Source: Archilochus colubris
Taxonomy: Eukaryota > Chordata > Aves > Apodiformes > Trochilidae
Length of the DNA stretch: 64,000 bases
Assembly (NCBI GenBank): GCA_023079485.1
Contig: CM041084.1
Location: 17,264,609 to 17,328,608 of the forward strand
Reading direction: 5' to 3'
Shown here: piece after piece, positions 38,309 through 50,114 of the stretch
Layout of the letters: each line of letters opens with the position of its first letter
How positions within the stretch are numbered: position 1 is the first letter of the stretch
Position numbers and translations under genes: made by a program
The notes under the pieces: model-generated
Told to the model about the DNA's origin: nothing
Databases searched by the model: none
Seen by the model: only the letters and a program-made list of their open reading frames with translations

Positions 38309-39685
38309 CACAGAATCAGAGAATTGTTAAGGTTGGAAGGTGGTTCTGGGGATGATTTAGTTCAACCCTTCTTCTCAAAGCAAGTTCAACTGGAACAGGA
38401 TGCCAAAGACCACTTTGACTGCCTTGGACGAAGATTCCAGTGTCTCTGATCATGCTTATAGTAGAAGGTTTTTTTTAAATGTTAAAATGATATTTCCTTT
38501 ATTTCAGTTTGTCTGCTGTCTCTTTTTTTTGGCAACACAGAGTCTTGGACCTTATTTTTCACCTCCTCCCTTGCTCTTCTCCATTAGGTATTTATACATG
38601 GGGATAAGTTTCTGCCCTGCTCACTGGACTTACTTCAGTATGTCCATGTCTGTCTTATAATGGGGATCCCCCAAGAACTGGACACATCAATCCAGATGGT
38701 AATCTCACCAGTTCTGAGTAGAAGTGAAGGTTTCCTTCCCTCAACTTGCTGCCTGTACTCTGCTTAATGAGGTCCAGCAGGCTGTTGGCTTTTCTTGCTG
38801 CAAGGGCACTTGATGGAACATGTTAATTGTCCATATAGGTGCAATATATGGCCTTTTATGCAAAGCTGCTGTCCAGATGGTTGGATTAAACCTGTTATTC
38901 TCTGCAGGTGCAGGACTTGACATGTCACTTAATTTTTATGAGGTTCTGGTTTGTCCATTTCTTGAGCCTGTCAGCATCTCCCTGAGCGCATGCCCATCTG
39001 GTATATCAACCATTTCTCCTACTTTTATATCTGCAAACTTGTTGAGGGTTTACTCTGCCCAATGGTGTAGGACATCAGTGAAGTGGCTAGTCTTGTGGGA
39101 CATCCCACTGGCCTCCAGGTGTATCTCATGCTGTTGTTCACAACCTTTTCTGCCTGGCAATTCAGCCAGTTTCCTGTTGAGTTTCCTGTCTGTTTGTCAA
39201 GCCTATAGCTTGTCACCTTGTCCATAAGGATGTTATGGGAGACAGTGTCACAAGCCTCTTGAAATCAAGATATACTTTCCTTTTTACGTTTGGGTTCAGT
39301 CATAAGCTTCTTTATCCAAACAGGCCTTATACCCCCTTTGATTTTCTGGATAATTCTTGAGCTTGGAGGAGGAGGTTCTTGAAAATGAACCATCTCTCTT
39401 GTGACCCCTTTTCTCTCCAGGACAGTCACCTGTGAGATTCTTCCAAGCTTAACAGTCCTGGTCTTCTGTGATACTGCCATTTAGCTTTGCTCCCAGGATC
39501 ACGAGCTCCACTGTTCATGGTCATTGTGTCCAGGATTGCCCCTCACCTTAGCACCCCAAAGAATTTTTCCACATCTGTGAGATCTAGCAGATTGCCTCTT
39601 AGGTTTTTGGATCCTCAGTCATCTACATCAGGAAGTAACAGTCAGCACATTCTAGAACCATACTGAATTGCCTGTGTACTTCTAT
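38309..39685 (-). mobile_element. Long 5'-truncated CR1 LINE remnant (minus orientation)
   Basis: About 1.4 kb shows the reverse-complement CR1 landmarks in the correct order. At 38309 is a 3' end, 'tcacagaatcagagaattgt'. Then come 'cccccaagaactggacacat' and 'ccagcaggctgttggctttt', then 'tctgcaaacttgttgagggt'. Near 39228 is 'gatgttatgggagacagtgt' with 'cacaagcctcttgaaatcaa' after it. Near 39404 is 'gaccccttttctctccagga'. The upstream blocks correspond to the end of the ORF2 reverse-transcriptase region. Frames are broken throughout, so the copy is inactive. It lies antisense to the presumed host transcript. The left (3') end is clear; the right end is approximate. Confidence 0.9.
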
Positions 39686-41699
39686 ATGTTAATAAAATTA
39701 TTAAAAATAATGTTTTTATCACATTTTTTGGGAATAGCCTCAATTTTTTTTGTACAGGAACTACAGGTGCTACCCTCACAGACTGTTGGCCAGGAATTTT
39801 TACAGGGGAATTAAATGCAAAGAGGAAGTTTCATTAGGGGATTAATCTATTTCATCATACAACAAAATTTAAATGCCAGGATACAAAATTGGTAAGAAAA
39901 CTAGTGAAGAGGTTTGATAAAATACTGTTAAATAAAGCTAAAACAACAGTAACTAAAGTAACTAGTTAAAAAACTTGGTAATTAACCTAAAAGTAGTGAA
40001 GTAAATTTTATTTCTTGTTTTAAGTCTGTTGCATACTCAAAATGTGGTTGGCAATAATTTGGTAAGTTTTGCCACCTTCATCTCCTAGTGCATGTTAGTG
40101 GTGTGCATCTTGTATTATTGTTCTACACAGGATGATTTGTGCAAACACAATGAGTATTGTTAGAACCTGGAACATCAGCCATTTGATTTGAAGTTGCAGT
40201 GTGGTGATTTTTAAAAATAATTTCTTAATTGAAAGATATAAGGTTAGAAAACACCTTGTCCTTTTTTAGATATAGTAAAAAATGAAAACAAAATCCTTGA
40301 AGAGAGCCACTCCTCTAGTAGTATTAGTATGTGTGTGCAGTCCTGTTAATGTTGCTTACGTAATGCAGAGGAGTTTGGTGACTGATAGGTGACAGTGTTC
40401 GTATTCACACTTAGGTCAGGACTGGTAAAAGGCATTCCTAAGATACACTGTGAAGTGAATATGACACTAAGTGAATTTTTTGTTAAGGATCAAGACCTGC
40501 TGTTGACTGAAAGAAGGCTGTGGTGATACAAGACAGACTTCATGCTGAAATAATAAGAAACTGAATTTAATTCATGTGACTTGCTGCTTGTTAGGTAATC
40601 AACCTGGAGTCTTAAACTAGTAAACATCTTGGTTTTTGGTTTCTTTTAGTTTGTTTAAATTTTTTGCACTTATGTTCCACATTGAGCTGTGCTTTTTTTT
40701 TTTTTAAATAATTTCAGTATTGGAGTTTAGCTTATTTTGTAGGATTTTTGGCTGTAATATTAACATTCCCCTGAGCATTGACAGAAGCTTGATATCTGAT
40801 AGGCCACGATTGATTTAGAACTTGCTTATTAAAATGGTATGGTTTTCTTGAAAGTGTAATTTCACTAGGTTTCACTGACACATTAATTTCAGGCTTTGAA
40901 TATAGCTCTCATAGACTGTCTAGGGCTTTTTGATAGTATTTTGTGTGGTGTATTCCTTCACATAGAGAAAATTGTTGGTGAGTGAAAAGCTTTTTTGTTT
41001 GCTGAAGTGTATTAGCTCAGGTGGTTTTGTGTGCTGTTTTATGGGTTTGTGTACCTGGATTTCTGGTCTAGGTGGTTTGATTCAGTCTTTAATTACTAGG
41101 AGTTTCACATTTTAAATGCTAGTTTATTTTTTTCACATTTGCTCGAAGCCTTTACGTATGGGATTTTCTCACCTTTTTTGTTCATTTTTTGTCATAGCCC
41201 TAAGCTTTTCAGTTAAATAATAAAATAAAAAAAAATTAAATATTTGACCCTTAATCTCAATCCAGATTTCACAGAAAGGATTCTGTTACTAATGAGATAT
41301 TGTCTTCTATTTAGTACAGAGGGAGAGTTTTCAACCTTTGACAAATACATTTCTTGTGCCGTGCAGCCTAATAATGAGCACCACATAACTAAAACCTTTC
41401 TCCCAACTTGTCCTCTTCCTATTGAACCATTACCTCCTCCATTTTTGGTGTTCCTTTCCATTATGTGGTGTGTGTCAGACTTTCTCTTATAATGGGTAAA
41501 ATACATGAGAAAGGCCTAAAATTACGTGCTACTTTTGTAGGTCTGGATATTATGGCTTAATCAAGTCAATAAGGAAAAAATTAGTAGTTAATACTACTTT
41601 GAGTAATGCTGGTGGTGTAATTACTGTTGCAATACCTGTGTAGCATAGTTATATAGTTGAACATACTGTTCACAGCATTTGTGCTTTTTCATCTTCAAA
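39686..41699 (+). other. Presumed intronic DNA, no exon recognised
   Basis: AT-rich sequence between two CR1 copies. It contains a long T run near 40692 and an A run near 41228. The 97-codon minus and 82-codon plus frames at 41213-41506 overlap each other and show no family features. No RNA gene seen. Confidence 0.55.
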
Positions 41700-42075
41700 A
41701 CATACTGGTGTAATGACACCATCTATTTGAGGAGCTATTGTCCCTCCCAGAAGACTGTGCCTAGTTTTAGGCCCTCCTTGCAAGACAGGAAGAAACTGGA
41801 GAGAGTGGAAAGGCTGAGGGGCTGAAGCACCTGACTGGAGAGGAGGCTGGTGGTACCAACTTTGAGCAACCTGGGGCAGGGAAGGCTGAGGAAGCAGCTG
41901 GCTGGTGTCTTCAGCAGCTTGAAGGTGCAGGGACAGTGAAAGAACAAGAAGGAACAGTGGCAGGAAGGGAAAGTCCAGCTGTGAATACAAGGAGAAAAAA
42001 TTCTCCATGAGGGTGGTTAAGCACTGGAACAAGAACAGGTTGTGGGAAATCCTGAAACCTTTCTTTTTGGGGAGT
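41700..42075 (+). mobile_element. Degraded CR1 3' fragment (plus orientation)
   Basis: A diverged CR1 body can be followed from about 41745 ('agactgtgcctagttttagg') through 'ggagaggaggctgg' to 'gaaaaaattctccatgaggg' and 'tggttaagcactggaacaag' near 42010. The terminal tail is not clear. Edges are approximate and the 5' part is the least certain. The three minus-strand open frames across it are shadows. Confidence 0.65.
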
Positions 42076-43501
42076 TTGAGGACTTAAAACTAGGAAAGAG
42101 TTCAACAAGCCTGTTTCCTCCAGTGACAGTGATGGGTTCTTTCTCCAAATAACTTCAGTTTTGTTACATACTAAACCCCGTGTATTTTCTAGTAAGAATG
42201 AGATATTTCTCAATATATTTATTGCCAGGAGGCAACACCTATCTGATCCTGTAGATTTCTTTTAAAAAATTGTGAAGATGGAGTAAGTTTTATTTCCAAA
42301 ACACCAAATCATCTGTTGCTTTTATGATTCAATCTTTGAAGTTACTTTTCCTGGAGGCCCACCTGCATAGCACTTCCAGAAGATGAAGTTTTGGATACAA
42401 TCTAAAGCTCACTGGATGTGATATTTTGGACTGGTGGGGGTTGTGTCTAATTTAGAAATGAAGGTGTTTAAGGGATAAGAAAAGAAGTAACACATGATTC
42501 ATTGTTATCTTAAGTCTGTCTTGAGAACTTCAGTGTGATGACTGAAGAGGAGGTGGCTTTTCAGCATGTATCATGAGTGTTGACTGTGGTGATGATTGCA
42601 TAAAATTTGTAGTTCCTCTGTATTGCCTAATGTTAAAGGATGAAGTTTTGGTAAGGAAGTTGATAAGAAAACCAGAATCAAGTTGACTTTCTCAGGAGTT
42701 GTCTTGTCTATGTGACACCTGTAGTATCTACCTTTTTGCAGGATCTGTAGTAAAATAAAGTGAAGGTAAAAGTTTGCTTTCTAGAGGTTTATTTGTTAGC
42801 TTATTCTTATGTTTGGGAACTCCAGAAATTGTATTTTAAAATAAGTTTTTTGAAGCCCTTTGTGTTTCTCTCATTGTGTTTTAAATTTTTAGTGTAAATT
42901 ATTCTCCTGTCAAGATCTCAGGAGTATGGAGTAGGAAAAATGGATCTGGATCAACATGTTTCTGTGAGTGATAAATATTGATGGAATGGTGGAGTTATGA
43001 TTTAGGCTGTGGTAGCATACATACCGTGCTTGTCCTTCAATTAACAGGGAGATTACTTCAATGAATGCTGTCACTGGTTTCAAAATAATGTTAAAGCTAC
43101 AAGTGTGCTTGTGAGCAGGGTGGGAGGGTTGGCTCATGTGAGTCTCTCTCAACTTGGTTGGAATCCTGTTGGCCAGAGTTTTGATATGACACTGCTTATA
43201 TCCTATCATAATAGTTAGCACCCCAAAATATTTTTAAACTAAAACCAGTGAGATTTTGCACAGTTTTCTCCTGTACAGAAAGCTAATAGGAAAACAGAAT
43301 TTTTAGACTGAGTTAGAAGTTACAAGGTTGTAGCTCCATTCACTTCAGACTAGAACAGATGAAACCTTTTATTTATTTATTTTTATGAGTTGACCAAAGA
43401 TCACTACCACTCAGAAACCTGTTTATTCTAGTCCCTTGAAACTTTTTCACAGATCTCTGAGTCTTATTAGCAGTCTGTGGCTTTTGTCCTACCTTGTTGA
43501 T

Positions 43502-43760
43502 GATCTGTGGTTTTGTTTTCGTTTTGTGTTATGGTGGTGTTTTTTTTGTGTGTGTGTTTTTTTGTTGTTGTTTTTTCTTTTTTTTTTTTTTTTTTGGGGT
43601 GGTGGTGGTGGTTGGTTTCTTTTTTGGGGGGGTGGCTGGTTCTTTGGGGAGGGGGTTTGTTTTATTTGGGTTTTTTTGTTGTTTTGGGGGGGGCTATGGG
43701 AGTGGTCTCTTTTTTGTGGTTATTTTGGTGTGTTTTTGTTTTTTTTTTTTTTTTTTTTTT
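43502..43760 (+). repeat. Extreme G/T-only low-complexity tract
   Basis: About 260 bases consist almost wholly of T and G on the plus strand. The left half holds T runs, gttgttg repeats and a short gt repeat. The middle (43596-43692) holds many G runs of three to eight bases, including ggggtggtggtggtgg, eight Gs before 'ctatggg' and runs near 43650. The right end is a T run of about 23 bases. The G runs have strong G-quadruplex potential on the plus (presumed RNA-like) strand. The three overlapping plus-strand frames rich in Phe, Gly and Val are produced by this composition and are not genes. Confidence 0.9.
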
Positions 43761-44116
43761 CCTGAAAAGTACACTGGAGTGTTTTTGTGCTTTCTCTGCA
43801 AGAGAGTGCTTGGATGTTTCTTCTGACAGAACTCCATCTTTTGCAGGGCTGAAATGTTCACTGAAATGTCATGCATCAAGCTGTTAGGTTGGCCAAGCCC
43901 ATCACTTCTGGTGATATCAGTAGGATTTTCACATAGATTTGAGAGATCATTGGGAAAGTGCAAGATAAATTTATCAGTAAATATTTTTTTATGTTCCTGA
44001 AGTTATAACTAGCGTGCTAGTATGAGCAAACTTCTGTTTTTTTTTAAGATGGAGCCTACTTTGATACTTCCCTGTGCTGAGGGAAGGTGCCACATTCTTT
44101 TTGTCTTACCTTTCAG

Positions 44117-44174
44117 AGGATGCCCTTTTTTTTGAGTTTTGGAAGGATGAATTGTGCCACCAGCAAAGTGAGGT
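44117..44174 (+). other. Possible small exon-like segment
   Basis: 'tttgtcttacctttcag' ends at 44116. The following 58 or so bases are open and read DALFFEFWKDELCHQQSE after two leading bases. A possible but weak donor, 'gtgag|gtttag', follows. The reading is protein-like but short, and intronic sequence of this length is expected to produce several such matches by chance. Confidence 0.12.
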
Positions 44175-47100
44175 TTAGAAGTATAATTCTAAGTGACACA
44201 TTATTACTTAGATCTCCTTAGATAACATCCCTGTGGAGCACAGTGTGTTGAGTCTGTGGTTTTTTGCAATCAGTGTATTTCCCGTTAGTGGTAACCACTG
44301 AAAATTACCCTGAGTTGACATTGTATTTGAAATTTTGAGGCCAGAGGGTGAAGCTATTGACTTCCTCTGTACATGTAATAGGGCAGTGCTTCTAGTTGAG
44401 GAAAAACGGGTCTCTACCAGTGCTGCAGTAGTATTTTACATACTGTTTGTTTTTGTCATAAAAAGTTTTTTTATCCTGTGGTTAGGAAATAAAAAGGTCT
44501 TAAATACCAGTGTTTGAATGAATTAAATATCATGTCAAATCTCTTTCATGCCACAAGTAATTGCCTGTTATATACAAATTCAAGACACCTGGTTGTTGTG
44601 CTTTTGATCATTTAGACATGCATTACAGTAATACTTAATTTTACATAGGCCTTTTCACATTCTGTCTAAAAATATATTCAGTTGTCTGAACTTCAGAAAT
44701 AAGTGGGATTTTGGATGTACTTCTTTCTTCAGCATAACATTGGGCTGTTTTGAATTTCTTTACTAGAAGCTGAGATCTTCCTTTGCTGTTAGGAACCTGA
44801 GTTCTTCACATTGTAAAAACCACTCCAGGAACTACGCCCCATAAAGTGAAGTGCAGCATCACTTTTCCTGTGCCTGTGCTTTGTAAACTCGAGGTTTTTC
44901 TCTCTAGAAAAGTATACTTCGTTTAGCTCTTTCATAGTTCTTCCTTACGTATAGAAAATGGGAAAAGTACAATTTAACTTACTGGAAAATTAATATTGGT
45001 CAGAAGAAAAAATGATGCATTGTTTCACCCGTGTTCATAATTTTTTTGAGAGTACGTAGGCCTTTTCTGACTTCATAACAGTCTGTTTTTGTTCTTTACT
45101 AAATAAGTCACAGAGCATTATAGGACTGAAATGTATTAAAAGCATTTGTAAGTTTACAATCTGCATTTCCATAGGACAAATTAAGAATACAATACAATTA
45201 TGGAAAAAGTATGAACTGAGTTGAGTTGGTTTATTGAAGAATAAAAGTTATGTAATGTAGCTCATGCAATACTGTGTGCTGAAGCAGAGAAAGGCAATAT
45301 GGTTGAAAATGCAGGGCCTGTGGGCTTCAGGCAAAGGATATGGTGGGAGGCAGGTTATGTAATGGAGCAAAGAATTAAAATTACTGAATCTTGCTTTTTT
45401 GTGCATGCCATTAGTCTGCCTGTCTGGTAGTTTTTCTTGAGCTCATTGGCTGTGTTCAGTCGAATTTCAAGGCAGGATAAAGTCTCAGAGAAAATGAAAT
45501 GTTGAGTTGGGAGGAAATTGGTTAAAAAAAAGGATGTAAAAATCCTAAACAAGCAGTAGCTAAGATGGAAAAGAAACTCAGGGTAATGCTGCAGGCTAGT
45601 GGTGAGCTGGAGGAGCTCTGGTGGCCAGGCAGGAGGTGTGTGACTGCTGTCTTGCTGAAAAACTCATTTTTTCCTCCAGAGGGGATCTGATAGGAGGAAA
45701 GAAGATTAGGGGAAGATACAAGATGTATGAGACCAAAGTCATTCTACCACTTATGTAGCAACTTGACATGTTTAATTTGTTTCTAAAATAAACCTTTTAA
45801 GCCTTATAATTCCGAAGCTCGATGGAAGATATGTTTGTGTCTTTTAAAGTGCATTTTGTTCCCAGTCAGTCCACCTTTGGATGAATGAAGGCTTTAGTGA
45901 AAGGCAGGAAACTTGCACAGTGGTGGAGAAGAACTTTGAAGCACTTGAAGTGGGTGTATTTTATACAACAAAAATAACGGAAGGGATTACAGTTACTTTC
46001 AAAATATGTCAGATAACTGATCTGGTAACACTGTGTGCAAAACTGAGCTGTACATGGAAAAAATAGTGGAGGAATGGAAGAAAAATTTGGGATTTAAAAA
46101 AACGTATTCCAATTGCCTGAAATGCTTGTAGAGATTACTAGATAGGTAGAGTTTATAGTTTAATATTTCTGTTTTCAAAAGTAAAGACTAGAATTAAACT
46201 TCTGAAAATGTAGCATAGGGAAGCAAGGTTACAGGGCTTAAACTAAAAATAAACGTACAGGGGAGGGGTTTTTTTTTTTGGTTTTTTGTTTGTTTGTTTT
46301 TTGTTTTCCCTTTCCTTGTTTGAGGTACATCAGCTTGATCTGGAGGAGTTTATGATAAATTCTGTTAAAAATTCCTAGACTAGCCTCTGTGCAACTTAGT
46401 ACAATTTGAGCAGTTAGAAGGGAGAGCAAGATGTTAAGTTACCCAGCTGTATTATTTAATAAGCTGTTTTTATTTAATTCTTCAGGAGTGACAAGTGGTG
46501 ATGCTTCTTTCTCTGCAGGGTTCTGTAGTGATGGGACTTCTCTCTGATGCGTTATGTTGACTGGAATCAATATAATAAATTGTCTTAGAGGTTTGAAAAA
46601 CCTAGCCTATAGTGGCTTTATTTGGTAGCATATATTAGCTGCTATAGTTACACTTTATCCCCAGAAGTGCAGATATGAAGAATGTTGCTCATTAATAATC
46701 TAGAATCTATGTCTCCTGTCCATGTATCTTCAGGAAAAAACAATGTGCTAATGAATGACTCTTGTTTCCTCCTTGGCAAGCTGCAGGTTTCCACTCAGTG
46801 GTGTTCTCAAGCACCCTCTTTTTATATATTCCCTTTGTATGAACAGTGGTAATTTTAAAATGTGATGTTTTAAAAATTTGCTTGAAAGTAGGGGGTGCTG
46901 CTGTAATATTTAACATGAGTGAGAGTTCAAACTGCAGTGATTAATTCAGTGCTAATAATGTTTCCAAGTGGCACCTTTAGTGTAACACTAAAAACGTGCT
47001 AGTTGTACTCAAGCCTTAAATTTATGAGACTACAGGTGGGAACAGGAGAAAGGCATTTGGAAAGGTTCCTGTGAAGAGTACTTTGAGATCTCTCGTGTGG

Positions 47101-48433
47101 AGGTGAAGTGGCTAAGGAAGGGCTTTCATCATGCCTGGGTCTTGCTGGCTGGAGCGCGTCGGCCTTCAAGGAGATGCAAGAACCCGGAGCTCTGGCTGCT
47201 AAGGGAAACCTCCAGTGAGGTGTTGAGGAATGTGCCTGCTCACTCTGGGTGATGTTCTCTTACAGCTTTTTTTTCCTAGGGTTTTTAGGACATGTGTACC
47301 ATGACTCTGATCATTAACTGATGTTCAGGAGACCTATTCTAAAACTTTTATTTCTGTTCTGAAATTTTAATACCTTGAGGAACTAGTACTCAGTGTGACG
47401 TTGTGCACCATGTTTAAATCTTTCTGGTGGTGTTCTTTGTTGGAATGGAAGCAGAATGAACATGTAGCATCTTTCTTGTGAAAATGGTGTATGGTTAAAT
47501 GTTGTAGCACTAAAATCCTAGTCTCCTCTTCTGCCTTTTTCATGAATTTCTTTTCTACATGGCTACATATAGAGAAATGAAGGAAGTTAAAATGATGGGA
47601 TACCTTAAGATAAAGGGAAAGGTACGACTGTAGATTAATAGTGCAAAACTACATTGTGAACTAAGAACAAAAATAGTTCTCCTGATAGTACAGGTGGCAA
47701 AGCTTAAAACTACAGAGATTAAATATTTGAAAGGCTAAACTATTTTACACAGACATGTCTTTGTTTTTCCAGTTTGCTCATGAAAAAACTGTATATGTTT
47801 AGAACAGCAAAATAAAGGATTTCTATAAAAAACAAGATTAGTAAGACTACATAATACGTTTTTCAGCGTGCCAAAATTGATCTTCAAAATTTGACTTTTT
47901 TTTCAGCTCTGTCAGTGATATTAGTTAAGTTAAATGAATGTTAGGAAATTCCTGACTAATTAAGACTACAGTTCAGCTTTCTGTTGAAGTTTCTGACTGA
48001 CTGCTCTGTATGGTCCTGTTGCTCCACCAGCAGACTGCCTTCCACCTGGGGAAAGCTGAAGGCAGGAGAGGCAAAGGAGGTGATATTTTGCTGGTTGAGA
48101 AATTGGAATTGCTCCATACATGGCCTAATAATTTTATGTTAATAAAGATATTATTTCCTGATTTTAGCTGGCTTCAGGAGGAGCTCAGCTGCTCTAATGG
48201 CCTATTAAGTGAGGCTTTCTTAACATGAAAGTCTGTACTTTGTGTTGAAGGACAGTCTTCTGTTATTCTCTACAACCATACAATGTCAAGGTTGTATTTT
48301 GAAGTAAACCATCTAGTGAAGTCTTGAGAACCTACTGTACTAACTTAAATATTAATATTTAATTGAAAATATCTTGGTGTTGAATAGTTCTTGTATTTAC
48401 CAACAGTAATAATTTATGTTTTTCTTCTTCCAG

Positions 48434-48500
48434 ACTTAGTTCAGAGGAAGCAGAGATAAACCTTTGCTCTGATCACGCTGGTGTTGTCTTTGTATGCAGG
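48434..48500 (+). other. Possible 67-base internal exon, family unknown
   Basis: A strong pyrimidine tract, 'tttatgtttttcttcttccag', ends at 48433. The frame that follows encodes LSSEEAEINLCSDHAGVVFV and two more residues. It ends at 'tgcagg|gtagca', an acceptable donor. The segment starts with one base of a split codon and ends in phase 0, so it cannot join directly to the first coding exon (which ends in phase 0) without another exon between. No family is recognised. Confidence 0.2.
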
Positions 48501-49455
48501 GTAGCATAGGTGTTGCTTTCTTGGATTGTCTAGCAAGAAACTCTGGCAGTTCTCAGTGCACAGTTCAGTTCCCCTGGTCTCACTAAGAGGATATTTGGCT
48601 GTAAATTAAGGTGATACAGCGTGGTCACACTTATTAATTACTTTTATCCAAATCTTGTACCTGGAGTTTTCTAGATTATTGAGAAGGCTTAACTATATTA
48701 TAATAAATATACTGTGTAAATATCCCAGTACATTGAAAGGATTTTCTCTGTATTCACCAGAGCTAGCACTATATTTTCCTGTGGTTTTCTATGTACATTA
48801 ATGTATATTCAAATCTTAACATGGAGATTTTAAGATTTGGAAGCCAAATCTTTGGCAGGAGAGTAACTCAGTTCTGGCTTGGATCAAAAAACAGCGGAGC
48901 TGATCATATGATATTGCAGCATAGAGAAGAAGGAAGACAGCTGGAAATAGCTATTAAAATTGCCTGTCTGGTGGGGCTCAGGCCATTTGTGGACCTTTTA
49001 AATATTGGAAATATAAAACCTTTTTTGGAAGGAAATGTGTGCAGTCTGTACCAAAGTTCTGAACAGCATCTTTTTAAGACATGCTTCAGGTTGACCTCTG
49101 TGTGTGGCTTGCAGGTTTGTTCACATGCAAAAAGTGTCTGTAAGTGATCTTGCCTCTTCTCTACTGTTCCTTTTTAACCTTACAGAGCCTGCATACAAGA
49201 CTGACGAACTCTGAGAAATAATGTGTTGAAGAAGTTACATAACTGACCTGTTTCCAGCTTAATTACCTTAAAATATCAAAATCCTAAGCCTGTGGTTTTT
49301 ATCATCAGGAGAAAACATCAGACTTTGTGATAGGCAGTCTCTGAGAGGACATGGTACTTCAGATAGGCTCTTACTTTTTTAGTTAATGTATTTCATAATT
49401 GAGCTTCAACTTCATTGTATTGTTGGAATTCTAAGTGGTCTCTTTATTATTTTAG

Positions 49456-49531
49456 GGGCAGGAAAACTGACCAGCAGTTGAATTTCAAAACCTGGAAGAC
49501 AGAATCATCTTTTTGTCAGTCAAGGCTCAAT
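49456..49531 (+). other. Possible 76-base internal exon, family unknown
   Basis: 'ctctttattattttag' ends at 49455. The next 25 codons (after one base) are open, including GRKTDQQLNFKTWKTESSFC. They end at 'tcaat|gtatga', a fair donor. The phase does not fit directly onto the 48434 segment. Support is limited to open frame and splice-like edges. Confidence 0.15.
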
Positions 49532-50076
49532 GTATGATGAGGAACTCAACATTTATGTGTGTCCTCTGTCATGCTGTAGTTATGTAATGAGTGCATTGTT
49601 AAGTGCTCTGTTGGCCTTTTTGTACTCCAGATTAGAAATTCAGAGTGGTAGCCTTGATTCTGAATTCTGGAAAAAACTTTGCAAATTAAAAAAAAAGTTT
49701 AAAATACTTAAAACAGAAATTATTTTGGTTTTGCAGTAAACTTTCTGTAAATAAGGAAAGGCATTAGTAAATTATGTGCTGAAGGTAACAGCTGAAGGTG
49801 CTGTTTATTATAGGACTACTTTAAGGAGGTTCTGTCAATTCTTGTGCACTTGCACAAGAATCTTCCAAGCAGGCCCTCTTAAGCTTAGTTAAACATGCTC
49901 AGGAGAAATAAATAAAGTATCCCAAGAAACATTAACATCAAAGATAGTAAAGTTAGAACACAGGAGTGCTAAGCCAGTAGGATTTGATGTAACCTTGTGC
50001 CAGGAAGAAGATGGTTTCTTCTAAAGTAGAGTGCAGTTGTTAGGCTAGTTTAAGATTATCAGGAACAGTTTTCAGT

Positions 50077-50114
50077 AATGGCAGATTAAATTTACAATGG
50101 CAGATTAAATTTTC
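50077..50114 (+). repeat. 19-bp tandem duplication
   Basis: Two adjacent copies of a unit beginning aatggcagattaaattt, at 50077-50095 and 50096-50114, identical over at least the first 17 bases. Non-coding. Confidence 0.85.

Noticed and set aside
38400..39480. Open frames of 60-135 codons on both strands
   Set aside because: They lie within the long CR1 remnant and do not follow the ORF2 strand without interruption.
41670..42213. Minus-strand frames of 70-120 codons
   Set aside because: They overlie a degraded CR1 copy in antisense and overlap each other.
43436..43887. Three overlapping plus-strand frames of 109-126 codons rich in Phe, Gly and Val
   Set aside because: They are produced wholly by the G/T-only tract, with all three frames open at once.
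48791..49147. 118-codon plus-strand frame
   Set aside because: No family resemblance, no splice edges and ordinary AT-rich composition. Treated as chance.
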